A stretch of DNA of 64,000 nt from DASQJL01 sp036380835. GTDB taxonomy: Bacteria; Eisenbacteria; RBG-16-71-46; SZUA-252. Under the pieces are notes generated by a model, which was not told the DNA's origin, did no database searches, and saw nothing but the letters and a program-made list of their open reading frames with translations. The DNA is taken from positions 186,001 to 250,000 of the forward strand of contig DASVDZ010000064.1 of NCBI GenBank assembly GCA_036380835.1, in the 5' to 3' direction. Shown here one piece after another: positions 34,230 to 41,928 of the stretch; within the stretch, counting starts at the first letter, position 1, and each line of letters begins with the position of its first letter. A program made the translations under genes and the position numbers.

Positions 34230-35397
34230 CGAGGGCCATCCACGAGGCGGGGAACACGACCTCGGTGCCGAAGCGGGAGCGGACGCGGTGGAGCGCGGCG
34301 TCCAACGCTTCGGCCCGGGTCGAGGCAGAGAGAAGCGAGAGCTGCTGCGTCGCCGCCGCGGCGCCTTCCCACGCCTCCAGGCGCAGGCGCCGCACCCTCA
34401 CCCGGCGCGTCAACGCGCGGTCCAGCAACGCCACCGCCGCCTCCCGCAGCGCGCGCCCTGGCCGCACGGGCTCCGCCGGCGTCTTCTGCGCGCGATCGCC
34501 GCGGCCGTCGGCGTACGTCACGGCGACGGCGAGCCGCCGCGCGGCGGCGCCCCGCGCCCGTAGCCCCGTGCCCACTTCCACGGCGAGGCGCTCCAACCGC
34601 GCGACGAGGACGCGGCGATCGTTCGTTTCGGCGGCCAACGTTTCCTCGGCGATGGCGCTGGGCGGGGCCCCGGCGGCGCGGACGGGCGCGCCGTCGAGGC
34701 CGCGCGACTCGCGCCAGAGCGCCAGCGCGGCCGCGGCGCCGAAGGCCGCGTCCATCTGGGGAACGGTCAGCGCCTGCACGTCGCGCACGAGGCGCACGTT
34801 CAGGAGATCGAGCCGCGACGTCGCGAGCGGCGGGCGCGAAGCGGGCAGAACCCGCACGGCCAACGGTCCCAGGAACGCGGCCTCGCTGCCCGCGGGCACC
34901 TCGAGCAGCTCGCCGTCCGGTGCCAACACCGACGCCGCGATCCCGCTCACGAGGCGTGTCGCCGCGAGGCCGAGCGTGGGGTGGAGGCCGAAGCGGCGCT
35001 CCACCTCGCGCCCCGCGCGCGCCGCGCGATCGCGCGTCGCGTCGTGCGTGCGCGCCACACCGGTCAGGTCGAGGACGAAGCGGCCCGCCTTGGGCCCCGC
35101 CTTCTCCATCGGGGCATAGGGCGAGAGCCTCCCGCGGATCGAGTCGGAGAGGCCGAAGTAGAGGTCGGGATCGGGAGGGAGCGCGATCAGGTCGCGGCAG
35201 AGGCGCCGCGCCACGAGGAGCGGCGTGCCGGGCGTGACGCCGGCCGCTCGCGCCTCGCGCGAGGCGGCCACGATACGCGGCCGCGGCGAGTCGGCCGGCG
35301 CGAGCGCCAGCGGACGCCCCACGAGCTTCGGGCACCGCAGGCGCTCGGCCTGGATGGCGAACGAATCGATGGCGACGTGGAGGATCGTGGATTCCAT
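34201..35397 (-). CDS. imuB: ImuB-like catalytically degenerate Y-family polymerase
   Basis: A 398-residue protein with Y-family polymerase fold but a damaged active site. In DinB the opening is HVDMDCFF; here it is HVAIDSF, putting Ala at position 9 in place of the first catalytic Asp. The second acidic motif IDEAYLD is replaced by LDLTGV (D110, L111), losing the Glu. This is the pattern of ImuB, which is not a polymerase itself but tethers DnaE2 to the sliding clamp. A clamp-binding sequence may be QLSLL near residue 345. It overlaps dnaE2. No imuA-type gene is adjacent; the next gene upstream is a small monooxygenase-like gene. Confidence 0.85.
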   Translation of the reverse strand: MESTILHVAIDSFAIQAERLRCPKLVGRPLALAPADSPRPRIVAASREARAAGVTPGTPLLVARRLCRDLIALPPDPDLYFGLSDSIRGRLSPYAPMEKAGPKAGRFVLDLTGVARTHDATRDRAARAGREVERRFGLHPTLGLAATRLVSGIAASVLAPDGELLEVPAGSEAAFLGPLAVRVLPASRPPLATSRLDLLNVRLVRDVQALTVPQMDAAFGAAAALALWRESRGLDGAPVRAAGAPPSAIAEETLAAETNDRRVLVARLERLAVEVGTGLRARGAAARRLAVAVTYADGRGDRAQKTPAEPVRPGRALREAAVALLDRALTRRVRVRRLRLEAWEGAAAATQQLSLLSASTRAEALDAALHRVRSRFGTEVVFPASWMALGVVRPSPRP

Positions 35398-35451
35398 GGT
35401 GCGATCTCCGCGGAGCCGAAGCGCACGTCGCGCCCTCCGCCGGGCGACCGG

Positions 35452-35742
35452 CTAGCGGATCCGCTCCGTGCGATGAATGTCGAAGTCGTGGTCGATCAGC
35501 GGCTCCACGCGCTCGAGAAAGCGCACCGTGTGCGGCATCTCGGCGTGACGCTCGAACGCCGCCTCGTCCTTCCAGCGCGATACGATGAAGAACAGCCGGG
35601 GGTCGCGAGTGCCCCGGAAGTGCTGGACGCTCAGGCAGCCCGGTTCCTCGAGCGAGGGGATCATGCCTTCGAGCATCGCCGCCGATACCGCCTCCTCCTG
35701 GCCCTCACGCGCGTGGAATCGCCCGATGATGCACAGCTCCAT
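35452..35742 (-). CDS. Antibiotic-biosynthesis-monooxygenase (ABM)-like small protein
   Basis: A 96-residue dimeric alpha-beta barrel domain: CIIGRFHAREGQEEAVSAAM, then PGCLSVQHFRGTRDPRLFFIVSRWKDEAAFERH, the usual YgiN/quinol-monooxygenase layout. It may oxidise a quinol or act as a small stress protein; no catalytic residue pattern settles it. It sits between a DinB gene and imuB on the same strand, with 54 bases to imuB. Confidence 0.75.
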   Translation of the reverse strand: MELCIIGRFHAREGQEEAVSAAMLEGMIPSLEEPGCLSVQHFRGTRDPRLFFIVSRWKDEAAFERHAEMPHTVRFLERVEPLIDHDFDIHRTERIR

Positions 35743-35768
35743 TCGCAGTCCTCCTCGTAACGCCCGGC

Positions 35769-36248
35769 TCAGTTGAACTCGAACTTGGGATCGGCCGGTG
35801 TCTGCTCGGCGCCGACGCGTCCGATGACGATGTCGGCCCGGTTGTAGCTCTCCCCCTTCATCTGCGCGCCCGAGAAGTGCCGCAGCATCGCGAGCTGTCC
35901 GGTGTGGGTCAGCGCGTCGGCGACCGGCCCCTGGAAGAGGCGCGTCAGCTCGTAGCCGAGCGGCGCGTCCGAGGCGAGGAAGTCGTCGAAGGTCTGGAGC
36001 GTCGTGAAGAAGCGCCGGCACTCGGCCTCCCACGGCTGGGGCGTCGCGGCGGTCCACTTCCCCGCGCCCTTGGCCATGCTGAGCGCCCAGTCGAAGAGAT
36101 CCCCCATGTGCGCGACGATCTGGACCGGCGTGTTGGCTCCCGGCGCGCCCTGGAACGACGCGAACGACTCCGGCGCGCCGCGCATGGTCTTGGCCGCGCG
36201 ATAGGCCAGCGTGGCCACGCAGTGGCGCAGGAATTCTCGATCGGTCAT
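35769..36248 (-). CDS. DinB-superfamily protein
   Basis: A 159-residue helical-bundle protein. Candidate metal-binding His residues are in VAHMGDLFDWAL and LTHTGQLAMLRHFSG, spaced as in DinB-like proteins. The function is unknown. It is downstream of lexA by 24 bases and on the same strand, so it may be part of the SOS transcript, which is where the family name DinB (damage-inducible) came from; that link is only suggestive. Confidence 0.72.
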   Translation of the reverse strand: MTDREFLRHCVATLAYRAAKTMRGAPESFASFQGAPGANTPVQIVAHMGDLFDWALSMAKGAGKWTAATPQPWEAECRRFFTTLQTFDDFLASDAPLGYELTRLFQGPVADALTHTGQLAMLRHFSGAQMKGESYNRADIVIGRVGAEQTPADPKFEFN

Positions 36249-36272
36249 AGGTTTCCCCCCCTTTCTTCGCGC

Positions 36273-36893
36273 CTATCGCGTCCCGGCGGCCGCGCGCGGC
36301 GGATACCGCCGGAGGAGCCCCACCAGCACGCCGCGAATCTCGACCCGGCCGGCGGGCACCCGGATCGGCGCGAGCGCCGCGTTCGCGGGCCGAAGCTCCA
36401 CCTGGGCTCCCCATTGGTGGAACCGCTTGAGCGTCGCCTCGCCGTCCACGATCGCGACGACGGTCTCGCCGTTCTCGGCGCGGCCCGCGCGCCGCACCAC
36501 GACCACGTCGCCGTCCTGGATCCCGTCCTCGATCATCGAATCGCCGCGCACGCGGAGCGCGTAGCGCTCCCCCGCGCCCAGGAGCCACGGCGGCACCCCG
36601 ATCTCCTCCGGCGTCTCGATCGCCTCGATCGGCCGGCCCGCCGCCACCACGCCGAGGAGTGGGATGGTGGCTCCTGGGCCGTGATGGGCGGGCGGGGCCA
36701 GCCAGCGCTTCGCGTTGGGAGGCGCGTCGACGAGATAGCCGCGGCGGCGGAGCTGGGTGATCAGCTTCGCCACGGCGTTCAGGGAGGCGACACCGAGATG
36801 GTGGCGTAGCTCCTCGTAGGATGGAGCGAATCCGTGCCGCTCCCCGAACGCGGTGATGAAGTCGTAGGCGGCGCGCTGCCGCGGCGTAAGCAT
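36273..36893 (-). CDS. lexA: LexA-type SOS repressor
   Basis: A 206-residue repressor. The N-terminal winged-helix DNA-binding domain spans about 1-65 (TPRQRAAYDFI, HLGVASLNAVAKLI). The self-cleavage site is A85-G86 in VVAAGRP. The catalytic dyad is S119 (GDSM) and K156 (ATLKRF), the same numbering as E. coli LexA. It represses SOS genes until RecA filaments trigger cleavage. ATG 36893 matches the family N-terminus; an upstream frame to 37046 is leader. The recognition helix differs from E. coli LexA, so its operator is likely different. Its own promoter carries a suggestive repeat. Confidence 0.93.
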   Translation of the reverse strand: MLTPRQRAAYDFITAFGERHGFAPSYEELRHHLGVASLNAVAKLITQLRRRGYLVDAPPNAKRWLAPPAHHGPGATIPLLGVVAAGRPIEAIETPEEIGVPPWLLGAGERYALRVRGDSMIEDGIQDGDVVVVRRAGRAENGETVVAIVDGEATLKRFHQWGAQVELRPANAALAPIRVPAGRVEIRGVLVGLLRRYPPRAAAGTR

Positions 36894-37017
36894 GTGAGGT
36901 GTCTCTCCGGGCCTCGTGCGGGCTCCCCCGAGGCGGCCGCGTGGCGCCCTGTAGCGGCCGTCGGGAGGCCCTTCCCCCAGGCGGTACGCAAAGGCGCGCC
37001 CGGCGGGAACAGAAGGA

Positions 37018-37046
37018 AGGATAGGTGAACGAAAGGTGAAAGTCAA
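37018..37046 (-). promoter_or_regulatory. lexA promoter with direct-repeat operator candidate
   Basis: On the minus strand -35 TTGACT (37041-37046) and -10 TATCCT (37018-37023) are exactly 17 bases apart. The whole spacer is a direct repeat: TTCACC, 5 bases, TTCACC (plus strand GGTGAA at 37024-37029 and 37035-37040). Direct-repeat LexA boxes (for example GTTC-N7-GTTC in alphaproteobacteria) are known, and repressor binding between -35 and -10 would block transcription, so this is a plausible autoregulatory site. Leader to the ATG is about 115 bases. Confidence 0.6.
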
Positions 37047-37129
37047 GTCCCAATCGCCTCCGCGCTCGCACGAGGCGTAGACTCGCGCCCTCGGGGGCGC
37101 GCCCCCAAACCGGCAAGGAGGGAAACCAC

Positions 37130-37771
37130 ATGAGGCAATCGCTACCGCTGCTGTTGGTCGCCGCCCTCGCGGCGGCGACGCCCGCGAACGCGCAGTACGT
37201 CTTTCTCGACACGAACGGCGACGGGGCCTGCGACGCCGCCGACAACCTGCCGCCGGGCGACTCGTCGGTGGACGTCTGGCTCGACACGAATCACAACGCC
37301 GACGGCTCCACGGCGACCTGCGCGACGGGGGAGGCGCTCTCGATCTCGGGGTACGACGTGGTTCTCGCCGCGGGGGTGGCGGGCTCGGCCGTCCTCACGT
37401 TCGGCAGCTGGAGCAACGCGGTCGTCGCGTTCTCGCAGCAGATCGGGGTGGCGTCGGAGGGGCCCTACTTCCGGGCCGCGTTCTCGGCCCCGTCCGGGTT
37501 CCTCCCGGCCGGCAAGTACAAGCTCGGGACGCTCGGCTACACGGGGAGTGGAACGGGCTGCGCGGTGCTGACCCCCACCCCGATCGGGACGATCTCCGGC
37601 ACGCCGTACTACACGAGCTTCTCGTCCGAATGCCTCGGGTCGAACCAGGACAACGTGCTGCGTTTCGGCGTCGACTTCACCGACTTCTGCGCCGCCGGCG
37701 GCATCTGCGACGCCGCCGCGGATCCGACGCGCACGACCTGGGGCAAGATCAAGGAGCGCTACATGCACTGA
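37130..37771 (+). CDS. Secreted protein with a Ca-binding-like N-terminus, unknown
   Basis: A 213-residue protein with a signal peptide to about NAQ. Just after it come DTNGDGACDAAD and DTNHNADGS, Asp/Asn-rich loops like the calcium loops of dockerin or thrombospondin repeats. The middle is a Gly/Ser/Thr beta-rich domain. The C-terminus is DPTRTTWGKIKERYMH, a short basic end after an acidic stretch that looks like a fixed tail. Function is unknown; probably extracellular or surface. AAGGAGGG lies upstream of the ATG. It diverges from lexA. Confidence 0.65.
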   Translation: MRQSLPLLLVAALAAATPANAQYVFLDTNGDGACDAADNLPPGDSSVDVWLDTNHNADGSTATCATGEALSISGYDVVLAAGVAGSAVLTFGSWSNAVVAFSQQIGVASEGPYFRAAFSAPSGFLPAGKYKLGTLGYTGSGTGCAVLTPTPIGTISGTPYYTSFSSECLGSNQDNVLRFGVDFTDFCAAGGICDAAADPTRTTWGKIKERYMH

Positions 37772-37785
37772 ACGTCCCCGCGATT

Positions 37786-37816
37786 CCCGGGGCGCCGGCC
37801 CGCCTGGCGCCCCGGG
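37786..37816 (+). terminator. Perfect 11-bp GC hairpin after the secreted protein gene
   Basis: CCCGGGGCGCC (37786-37796), a 9-base loop, then GGCGCCCCGGG (37806-37816), starting 15 bases after the stop codon. No T-tract follows. A likely transcription end. Confidence 0.5.
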
Positions 37817-37874
37817 CCGCTGGGCGGCCGCATTGGCCCCGTCGGGCGCCCCCCCGCTCTGCTACTCTCCCCCC

Positions 37875-38726
37875 GTGCCTCCCACCTCCATCGCGGTCTT
37901 TCGGTCCTGCCGGCGGCCGACGCTCGCGGTCTGGCCCTACCTGACCCGGCCCGACCTGATGGGGACCTGGCTCGGCTCGGCCGAGATCGAGGTCCTGATC
38001 GGCGGCGACTTCTCGGCGACGCTCTGGAACGGCGACGGGATCCGCGGCCGCGTGCTGAAGGTGGCTCCGCCGTCGAAGCTCGAGCTGTCGTGGAAGCGCC
38101 ACGCCACGGGGCCGGAGACGCGCGTCCGGCTCCGCCTCGAGGGCGACGGGCCGGGCGCCCGGGTCAACGTCTCCCACGAGGGGCTCCTGAGCGAAGCCGA
38201 GCGGCTCCTCGCGCGCGCCTGGTGGCGCGAGGCGCTGGCGGCGCTCCACGACGCCGTGGACGAGGGGCGCGACGCACACGTCTGGGGCGACGCGCTCCCG
38301 ATCGTCCTCCGCGCGTCGCTCGGCCGCCCGGCCGCCGACGTCTGGCCCCTCCTCTCCACCGCGGAGGGCGTGGAGAAGTGGATCGCGCACGCCGACCGGT
38401 TCGACGGCTCGCTCGGCGGGCTCTTCCGGTTCACGTCGCGGTACCAGGGGCGCGACGTGGTCGAGGAGGGGCGCGTGACGGCGGTGGAGCTGGAGCGCCG
38501 GATCGCGCTCGCGTGGGAATGGACCGGGGAAGGATGGAACGCGCCCACCCAGGTCGAGTTCTCGCTCGAAGCCGAGTCGAACGGCGTGGCGCTCCTCATC
38601 ACCCATTCGGGGTTCGAGGCGATCGCCGAGGACCGCCGGGTGGCCGCCCGGCGGAACTACGCCGCGGCGTGGGCGGAGGTGCTCGCCGATCTCAAGCGCC
38701 TGCTCGCGCCCGTCGCGGCGCCGTAG
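37875..38726 (+). CDS. Tandem SRPBCC (AHSA1-like) domain protein
   Basis: A 283-residue protein with two SRPBCC-type domains: residues about 8-120 (TRPDLMGTWLGSAEIEVLIGGDFSATLWNGD) and about 140-280 (ADVWPLLSTAEGVEKWIAHADRFDGSLGGLFRF). Such domains bind hydrophobic ligands or activate Hsp90-like chaperones (AHSA1); the function here is unknown. An earlier TTG at 37833 is possible, but GTG 37875 lies five bases after a -10-like TACTCT (37864-37869), suggesting a leaderless start. Confidence 0.65.
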   Translation: MPPTSIAVFRSCRRPTLAVWPYLTRPDLMGTWLGSAEIEVLIGGDFSATLWNGDGIRGRVLKVAPPSKLELSWKRHATGPETRVRLRLEGDGPGARVNVSHEGLLSEAERLLARAWWREALAALHDAVDEGRDAHVWGDALPIVLRASLGRPAADVWPLLSTAEGVEKWIAHADRFDGSLGGLFRFTSRYQGRDVVEEGRVTAVELERRIALAWEWTGEGWNAPTQVEFSLEAESNGVALLITHSGFEAIAEDRRVAARRNYAAAWAEVLADLKRLLAPVAAP

Positions 38727-38737
38727 CGCCCGCTACG
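38722..38737. terminator. Tight inverted repeat containing both convergent stop codons
   Basis: CGTAGCG (38722-38728), two bases, then CGCTACG (38731-38737) form a near-perfect palindrome containing the TAG of each converging gene (SRPBCC and oxidoreductase). No T-tract. Confidence 0.3.
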
Positions 38738-39743
38738 TTCGCAGCACGACCTTCCCGACGACTCCCCGCGATTGGAGCATGCGGTGCGCCTCGCCCACCT
38801 CGTCGAGCGTCATGACACGCCCCGGGTGCGGGCGGATCTCCCCCGCTTCCATCTTCGCGATCAGATCCCCCATCACCCCCCGCATGAGCGGCCGGTCGTT
38901 CAGCAGCCATCGCATGTTGAGGCCGTGGATCGCGAGGCTCGGCCGGAGCAGGTCGAGGTAGGAGAAGCGGGACGTGCGGAGCAGGAAGTGGAGGGCGCCG
39001 AGAATGCCGCGCCCCGACATGCCCCCCACGCCGAGCGACACCACGCGGCCGCCCGGACGAAGCGACCGGAGGTCCCACCGGATCCGCCGCCCACCCACTG
39101 AGTCGAGGATGATGTCGTAGCCCGGCCCGTCGTAGAGGCGCCGCGTCAGGCGGTCGACGTGGAGCCGCCTCGAGGAGACGACGTGGCGCACCCCTTCGGC
39201 GATGAGGCGCGCGCGCTTCAGGTGCGACCCGGCGCTCCCGGTGATCTCGAGCCCCTCGCGCCGGCAGAAGTCGACCGCCGCCATGCCCACGCCTCCCGCG
39301 GCGGCATGGATGAAGACGCGCATTCCCGGCTCCACCGGCCCGGTGCGGTAGAGCGCGCAGTAGGCGGTCCCGTAGTTGAGCGGCAGGACGACCGCGCTCT
39401 GGTAGGCGACCGAGTCGGCGATCGGAAAGACCTGGTCGGCCGGCGCCGCGACCATCTCGGCATAGCCGCCGTTCAGGTGGTAGGCGAGGACGCGCTGGCC
39501 GACCCGAAGGCCCGTCACCCCCTCGCCCAGCGCCGCGACGTCGCCGCTCGTCTCGTATCCCGGAACGTAGGGGCGGCGCGGCGCCTCGGGGTAGAGCCCC
39601 TGGCGCGCCATGACGTCGGCGAAGTTGACGCCGATCGCCTTGACGCGGATCAGGACCTCGCCCGGCTTCGGGGTCGGATCGGGATGCTCTTCCACACGGA
39701 GCGATTCCGGAGGGCCGGACTTGCGGAGCAGGACGGCGCGCAT
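38733..39743 (-). CDS. Zinc-independent MDR/quinone oxidoreductase-like dehydrogenase
   Basis: A 336-residue medium-chain dehydrogenase. The N-terminal GroES-like part is followed by a nucleotide-binding fold with AAAGGVGMAAVDFCRREG. The Cys/His ligands of zinc alcohol dehydrogenases are missing, so it belongs to the quinone oxidoreductase/synaptic-vesicle VAT-1-like side. It would reduce quinones or enones with NADPH. The ATG at 39743 lies nine bases after a -10-like TATAGT (39753-39758, minus strand) that overlaps the end of the glycosylase gene. Confidence 0.85.
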   Translation of the reverse strand: MRAVLLRKSGPPESLRVEEHPDPTPKPGEVLIRVKAIGVNFADVMARQGLYPEAPRRPYVPGYETSGDVAALGEGVTGLRVGQRVLAYHLNGGYAEMVAAPADQVFPIADSVAYQSAVVLPLNYGTAYCALYRTGPVEPGMRVFIHAAAGGVGMAAVDFCRREGLEITGSAGSHLKRARLIAEGVRHVVSSRRLHVDRLTRRLYDGPGYDIILDSVGGRRIRWDLRSLRPGGRVVSLGVGGMSGRGILGALHFLLRTSRFSYLDLLRPSLAIHGLNMRWLLNDRPLMRGVMGDLIAKMEAGEIRPHPGRVMTLDEVGEAHRMLQSRGVVGKVVLRT

Positions 39744-39752
39744 GCGGCCGCC

Positions 39753-39758
39753 ACTATA
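39753..39758 (-). promoter_or_regulatory. -10-like box TATAGT just before the quinone oxidoreductase start
   Basis: On the minus strand GGGTATAGT lies nine bases before the ATG at 39743, allowing a leader of only a few bases or none. No -35 is evident. It overlaps the uracil-DNA glycosylase stop. Confidence 0.4.
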
Positions 39759-40458
39759 CCCGAACGCGCAGCCGTTGGGCGGTCCGGAAGACCGCGCGCC
39801 ACATGGCGGGCGTGAGGACGCCGGTGCTCGTGTTCTGCTGGCTCGGGTGGTAGGAGGCGAGGGCCCAGCCGCCCTCGGGGAGCGCGACCGATTCACCGTG
39901 CGCGAAGCGCGGCTTGGGCGAGGGCTCGGGAAGGCCGAGCGAGCGCCGCGCCTTCCAGATCGCCTCGAACCCGATCCTCCCGAGCGCGAGGAGGACGCGG
40001 GCCCGTGGGAGCGCCCGGATCTCGCGCTCGAGGTACTCGCGGCAGCGGTCGAGCTCGTCGGACGCCGGCCGGTTGCCGGGCGGCGCGCAGCGCGCCGCCG
40101 CGGTGATCCAGACGCCGTCGAGCGCGAGGCCGTCGTCGCGCCCGACCGCCTCGGCGCGATTCGCGAGCCCCTGGCGGTGGAGCTCGCCGTAGAGCCACTC
40201 CCCCGAGCGGTCGCCCGTGAACATGCGGCCGGTGCGGTTGCTCCCGTGCGCCCCGGGTGCGAGCCCGACGATCAGGAGCCAGGCGTCGGGATCGCCGAAG
40301 CCGGGAACCGGCCGCCCCCAGTACTCCTGGTCTCGATACGCCGCCCGCTTCTCCCGCGCGACCTCGCGGCAGTAGGCGCGGAGGCGCGGGCAGCGCTCGC
40401 AGGCGATCACGTCCGAGGCGATCCGCCGCATCGTCGCGTTGTGGCGAAGGGGAGCCAT
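39754..40458 (-). CDS. Uracil-DNA glycosylase, Fe-S family (UDGb/family 5-like)
   Basis: A 234-residue base-excision repair enzyme. CERCPRL near the N-terminus and later cysteines (AARCAPP, LDRCREYL) are placed for a 4Fe-4S cluster. The uracil-pocket motif GLAPGAHGSNRTGRMFTGD and the late motif HPSQQNT match family 5 (UDGb), where the catalytic Asp of other UDGs is absent. It removes uracil and related deaminated bases. ATG 40458 is favoured over the TTG at 40467; a -10-like TATCAT lies ten bases upstream of it. Divergent from a DinB gene. Confidence 0.85.
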   Translation of the reverse strand: MAPLRHNATMRRIASDVIACERCPRLRAYCREVAREKRAAYRDQEYWGRPVPGFGDPDAWLLIVGLAPGAHGSNRTGRMFTGDRSGEWLYGELHRQGLANRAEAVGRDDGLALDGVWITAAARCAPPGNRPASDELDRCREYLEREIRALPRARVLLALGRIGFEAIWKARRSLGLPEPSPKPRFAHGESVALPEGGWALASYHPSQQNTSTGVLTPAMWRAVFRTAQRLRVRV

Positions 40459-40468
40459 CTGGGTCAAG

Positions 40469-40474
40469 ATGATA
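40469..40474 (-). promoter_or_regulatory. -10-like box TATCAT before the glycosylase gene
   Basis: On the minus strand GGGTATCAT lies ten bases before the ATG at 40458, which would give a leader of about four bases. Only 41 bases separate this gene from the divergent DinB gene, so there is little room for another promoter. Confidence 0.4.
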
Positions 40475-40499
40475 CCCGGACCGGATCGCGGAGGGACGG

Positions 40500-40979
40500 A
40501 TGAACCTGATCGACCACTTCCAATGCACGTGGGACGCGCGCGAGCGGATGCTCGACGCGTGCGAATCGCTCACCGCCGAGGAGTGGGCGCGCGAATTCCC
40601 CTTCTCGTGGAGGTCGATCCGGAACCTCGTCGCGCACATCGTCGAGGTCGAGGACTCGTGGATTCGCGCCGACGTCGAGGGGAACCCCTGGGAGAGCCCA
40701 TCGCGCGAGGAGGTCGTGCGCCGCTTCGCCACCCCGGCCCTGGCCCGCGCGCGCGGACGCGAGGTCGCGGCGCACACGCGGCAGGTGCTCGAGCGGTTCG
40801 TCCCCGCCCGCCTCGCGGAGCGCCGCGGCGCCACCGACCGCGACGGGGCGGCGGCGGAGTTCACCGTGGAGCAGATCCTCACCCACGTCTACACGCACGA
40901 GCTCCGCCACCAGGGCCAGCTCCAAGCCATGTTCCGCCTCCTGGGGCGCGAGAAGGCCCCCAACCTGGACTGGATCTGA
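40500..40979 (+). CDS. DinB-family protein
   Basis: A 159-residue DinB/YfiT-type bundle. His ligands are clear: VAHIVEVEDSW and HVYTHELRHQGQLQAM, the best-formed metal triad among the four DinB-fold proteins in the window. The reaction is unknown. GGAGGGA precedes the ATG by five bases. Divergent from the uracil-DNA glycosylase. Confidence 0.83.
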   Translation: MNLIDHFQCTWDARERMLDACESLTAEEWAREFPFSWRSIRNLVAHIVEVEDSWIRADVEGNPWESPSREEVVRRFATPALARARGREVAAHTRQVLERFVPARLAERRGATDRDGAAAEFTVEQILTHVYTHELRHQGQLQAMFRLLGREKAPNLDWI

Positions 40980-41026
40980 CGCGACGGCACGCCGTTGGGC
41001 GACTTCGGGCTACCACCAACGGCTCC

Positions 41027-41056
41027 TTGAACATTCCCCCGCCGAGAGGCGAGAAT
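41027..41056 (+). promoter_or_regulatory. Possible promoter of the haem operon
   Basis: TTGAAC (41027-41032) and GAGAAT (41051-41056) lie 18 bases apart, in the 112-base gap before the first gene of the haem operon. The -35 and -10 each match about 4 or 5 of 6 positions. A GAGGAGG site follows at about 41072. Confidence 0.35.
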
Positions 41057-41091
41057 GAGGTCCCGGTCGAGGAGGCCGGACGAACCCACAC

Positions 41092-41928
41092 ATGCACCCA
41101 TTCACGCCGCTCCTAACCACCTTCCTCCCCGTCCTATATGCGCTCAGCGTAGCGGGTTACGTGCGCATCTACGTCGCGGAGCCGGGCACGTCGGAGGGAT
41201 CGACGAGCCAGCGCTGGGGACCGATGCTCCTCCGGGCGGCGGTGGTGGTCCACATCCTCTACCTGACCACTCGGGGATTCACCGAGGGGCATCTGCCCCT
41301 CGCCTCGGTCTACGACTTCCTGTCGGCCACGGGGCTCGCGCTCGCGGCGGCCTACCTGTACGTGGAGACGCGGGGAGGGATCCGGACGACCGGCGTCTTC
41401 GTCCTGCCGTTCGTCTTCTTCCTCCAGGTCGTCTCCTCGGCGTATGGGCAAGGGGCCGGGATCCTGAAGCCGCGCATCCAGCCGATCTGGTTCGAGCTCC
41501 ACACCCTGACCGCGGTCCTGGGCTACGGCGCCTTCACGGTCTCGGCGATCTACGGGATCCTCTTCCTCCTCCTCTACCACGACATCAAGGCGAACCGACT
41601 CTCCTTCTTCTACCGCCGGATGCCGCCCCTCGAGACCCTGGGCCGGATGAACGTCAGCGCCGCGAGCGCGGGGCTGGCGCTTCTCGGGCTCGCGATCTGC
41701 ATGGGGGTCGGCTGGGCGCGTCTCGCCGGCGTCCATCTGCTCGCCGACCCCAAGACCTGGCTCACGATCGCGGCGTGGATGGTGCTCGCCTTCTCGGTGC
41801 TCGCCTACCACCGGCTCGGCTGGAGGGGGCCGCTCGCGGTCTACGCGCTCCTCGCGGGGTTCTCGACGCTCATCCTCTCGCGATTCGCCGTCGACCTCTT
41901 CTTCCACTCGTTCCACACGTTCCGGTGA
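41092..41928 (+). CDS. CcsA/HemX-like cytochrome c assembly membrane protein
   Basis: A 278-residue protein with about eight transmembrane helices, in the CcmC/CcsA/HemX superfamily. The loop around LHTLTAVLGYGAFTVSAIYG holds a family His, and the late FFHSFHTFR end adds others. The WWD haem-binding motif of true CcsA is not seen, so it is closer to HemX, which sits beside hemA in Bacillus and influences HemA level. Its stop overlaps hemA (GTGA). The position at the head of the haem operon suggests a role in haem supply or cytochrome assembly. Confidence 0.82.
   Translation: MHPFTPLLTTFLPVLYALSVAGYVRIYVAEPGTSEGSTSQRWGPMLLRAAVVVHILYLTTRGFTEGHLPLASVYDFLSATGLALAAAYLYVETRGGIRTTGVFVLPFVFFLQVVSSAYGQGAGILKPRIQPIWFELHTLTAVLGYGAFTVSAIYGILFLLLYHDIKANRLSFFYRRMPPLETLGRMNVSAASAGLALLGLAICMGVGWARLAGVHLLADPKTWLTIAAWMVLAFSVLAYHRLGWRGPLAVYALLAGFSTLILSRFAVDLFFHSFHTFR

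Noticed and set aside
30915..35237. Open frame of 1440 codons on plus strand
   Set aside because: Entirely antisense to dnaE2 and imuB, Arg/Pro/Ala-rich with no domain pattern; a by-product of GC-rich third positions.
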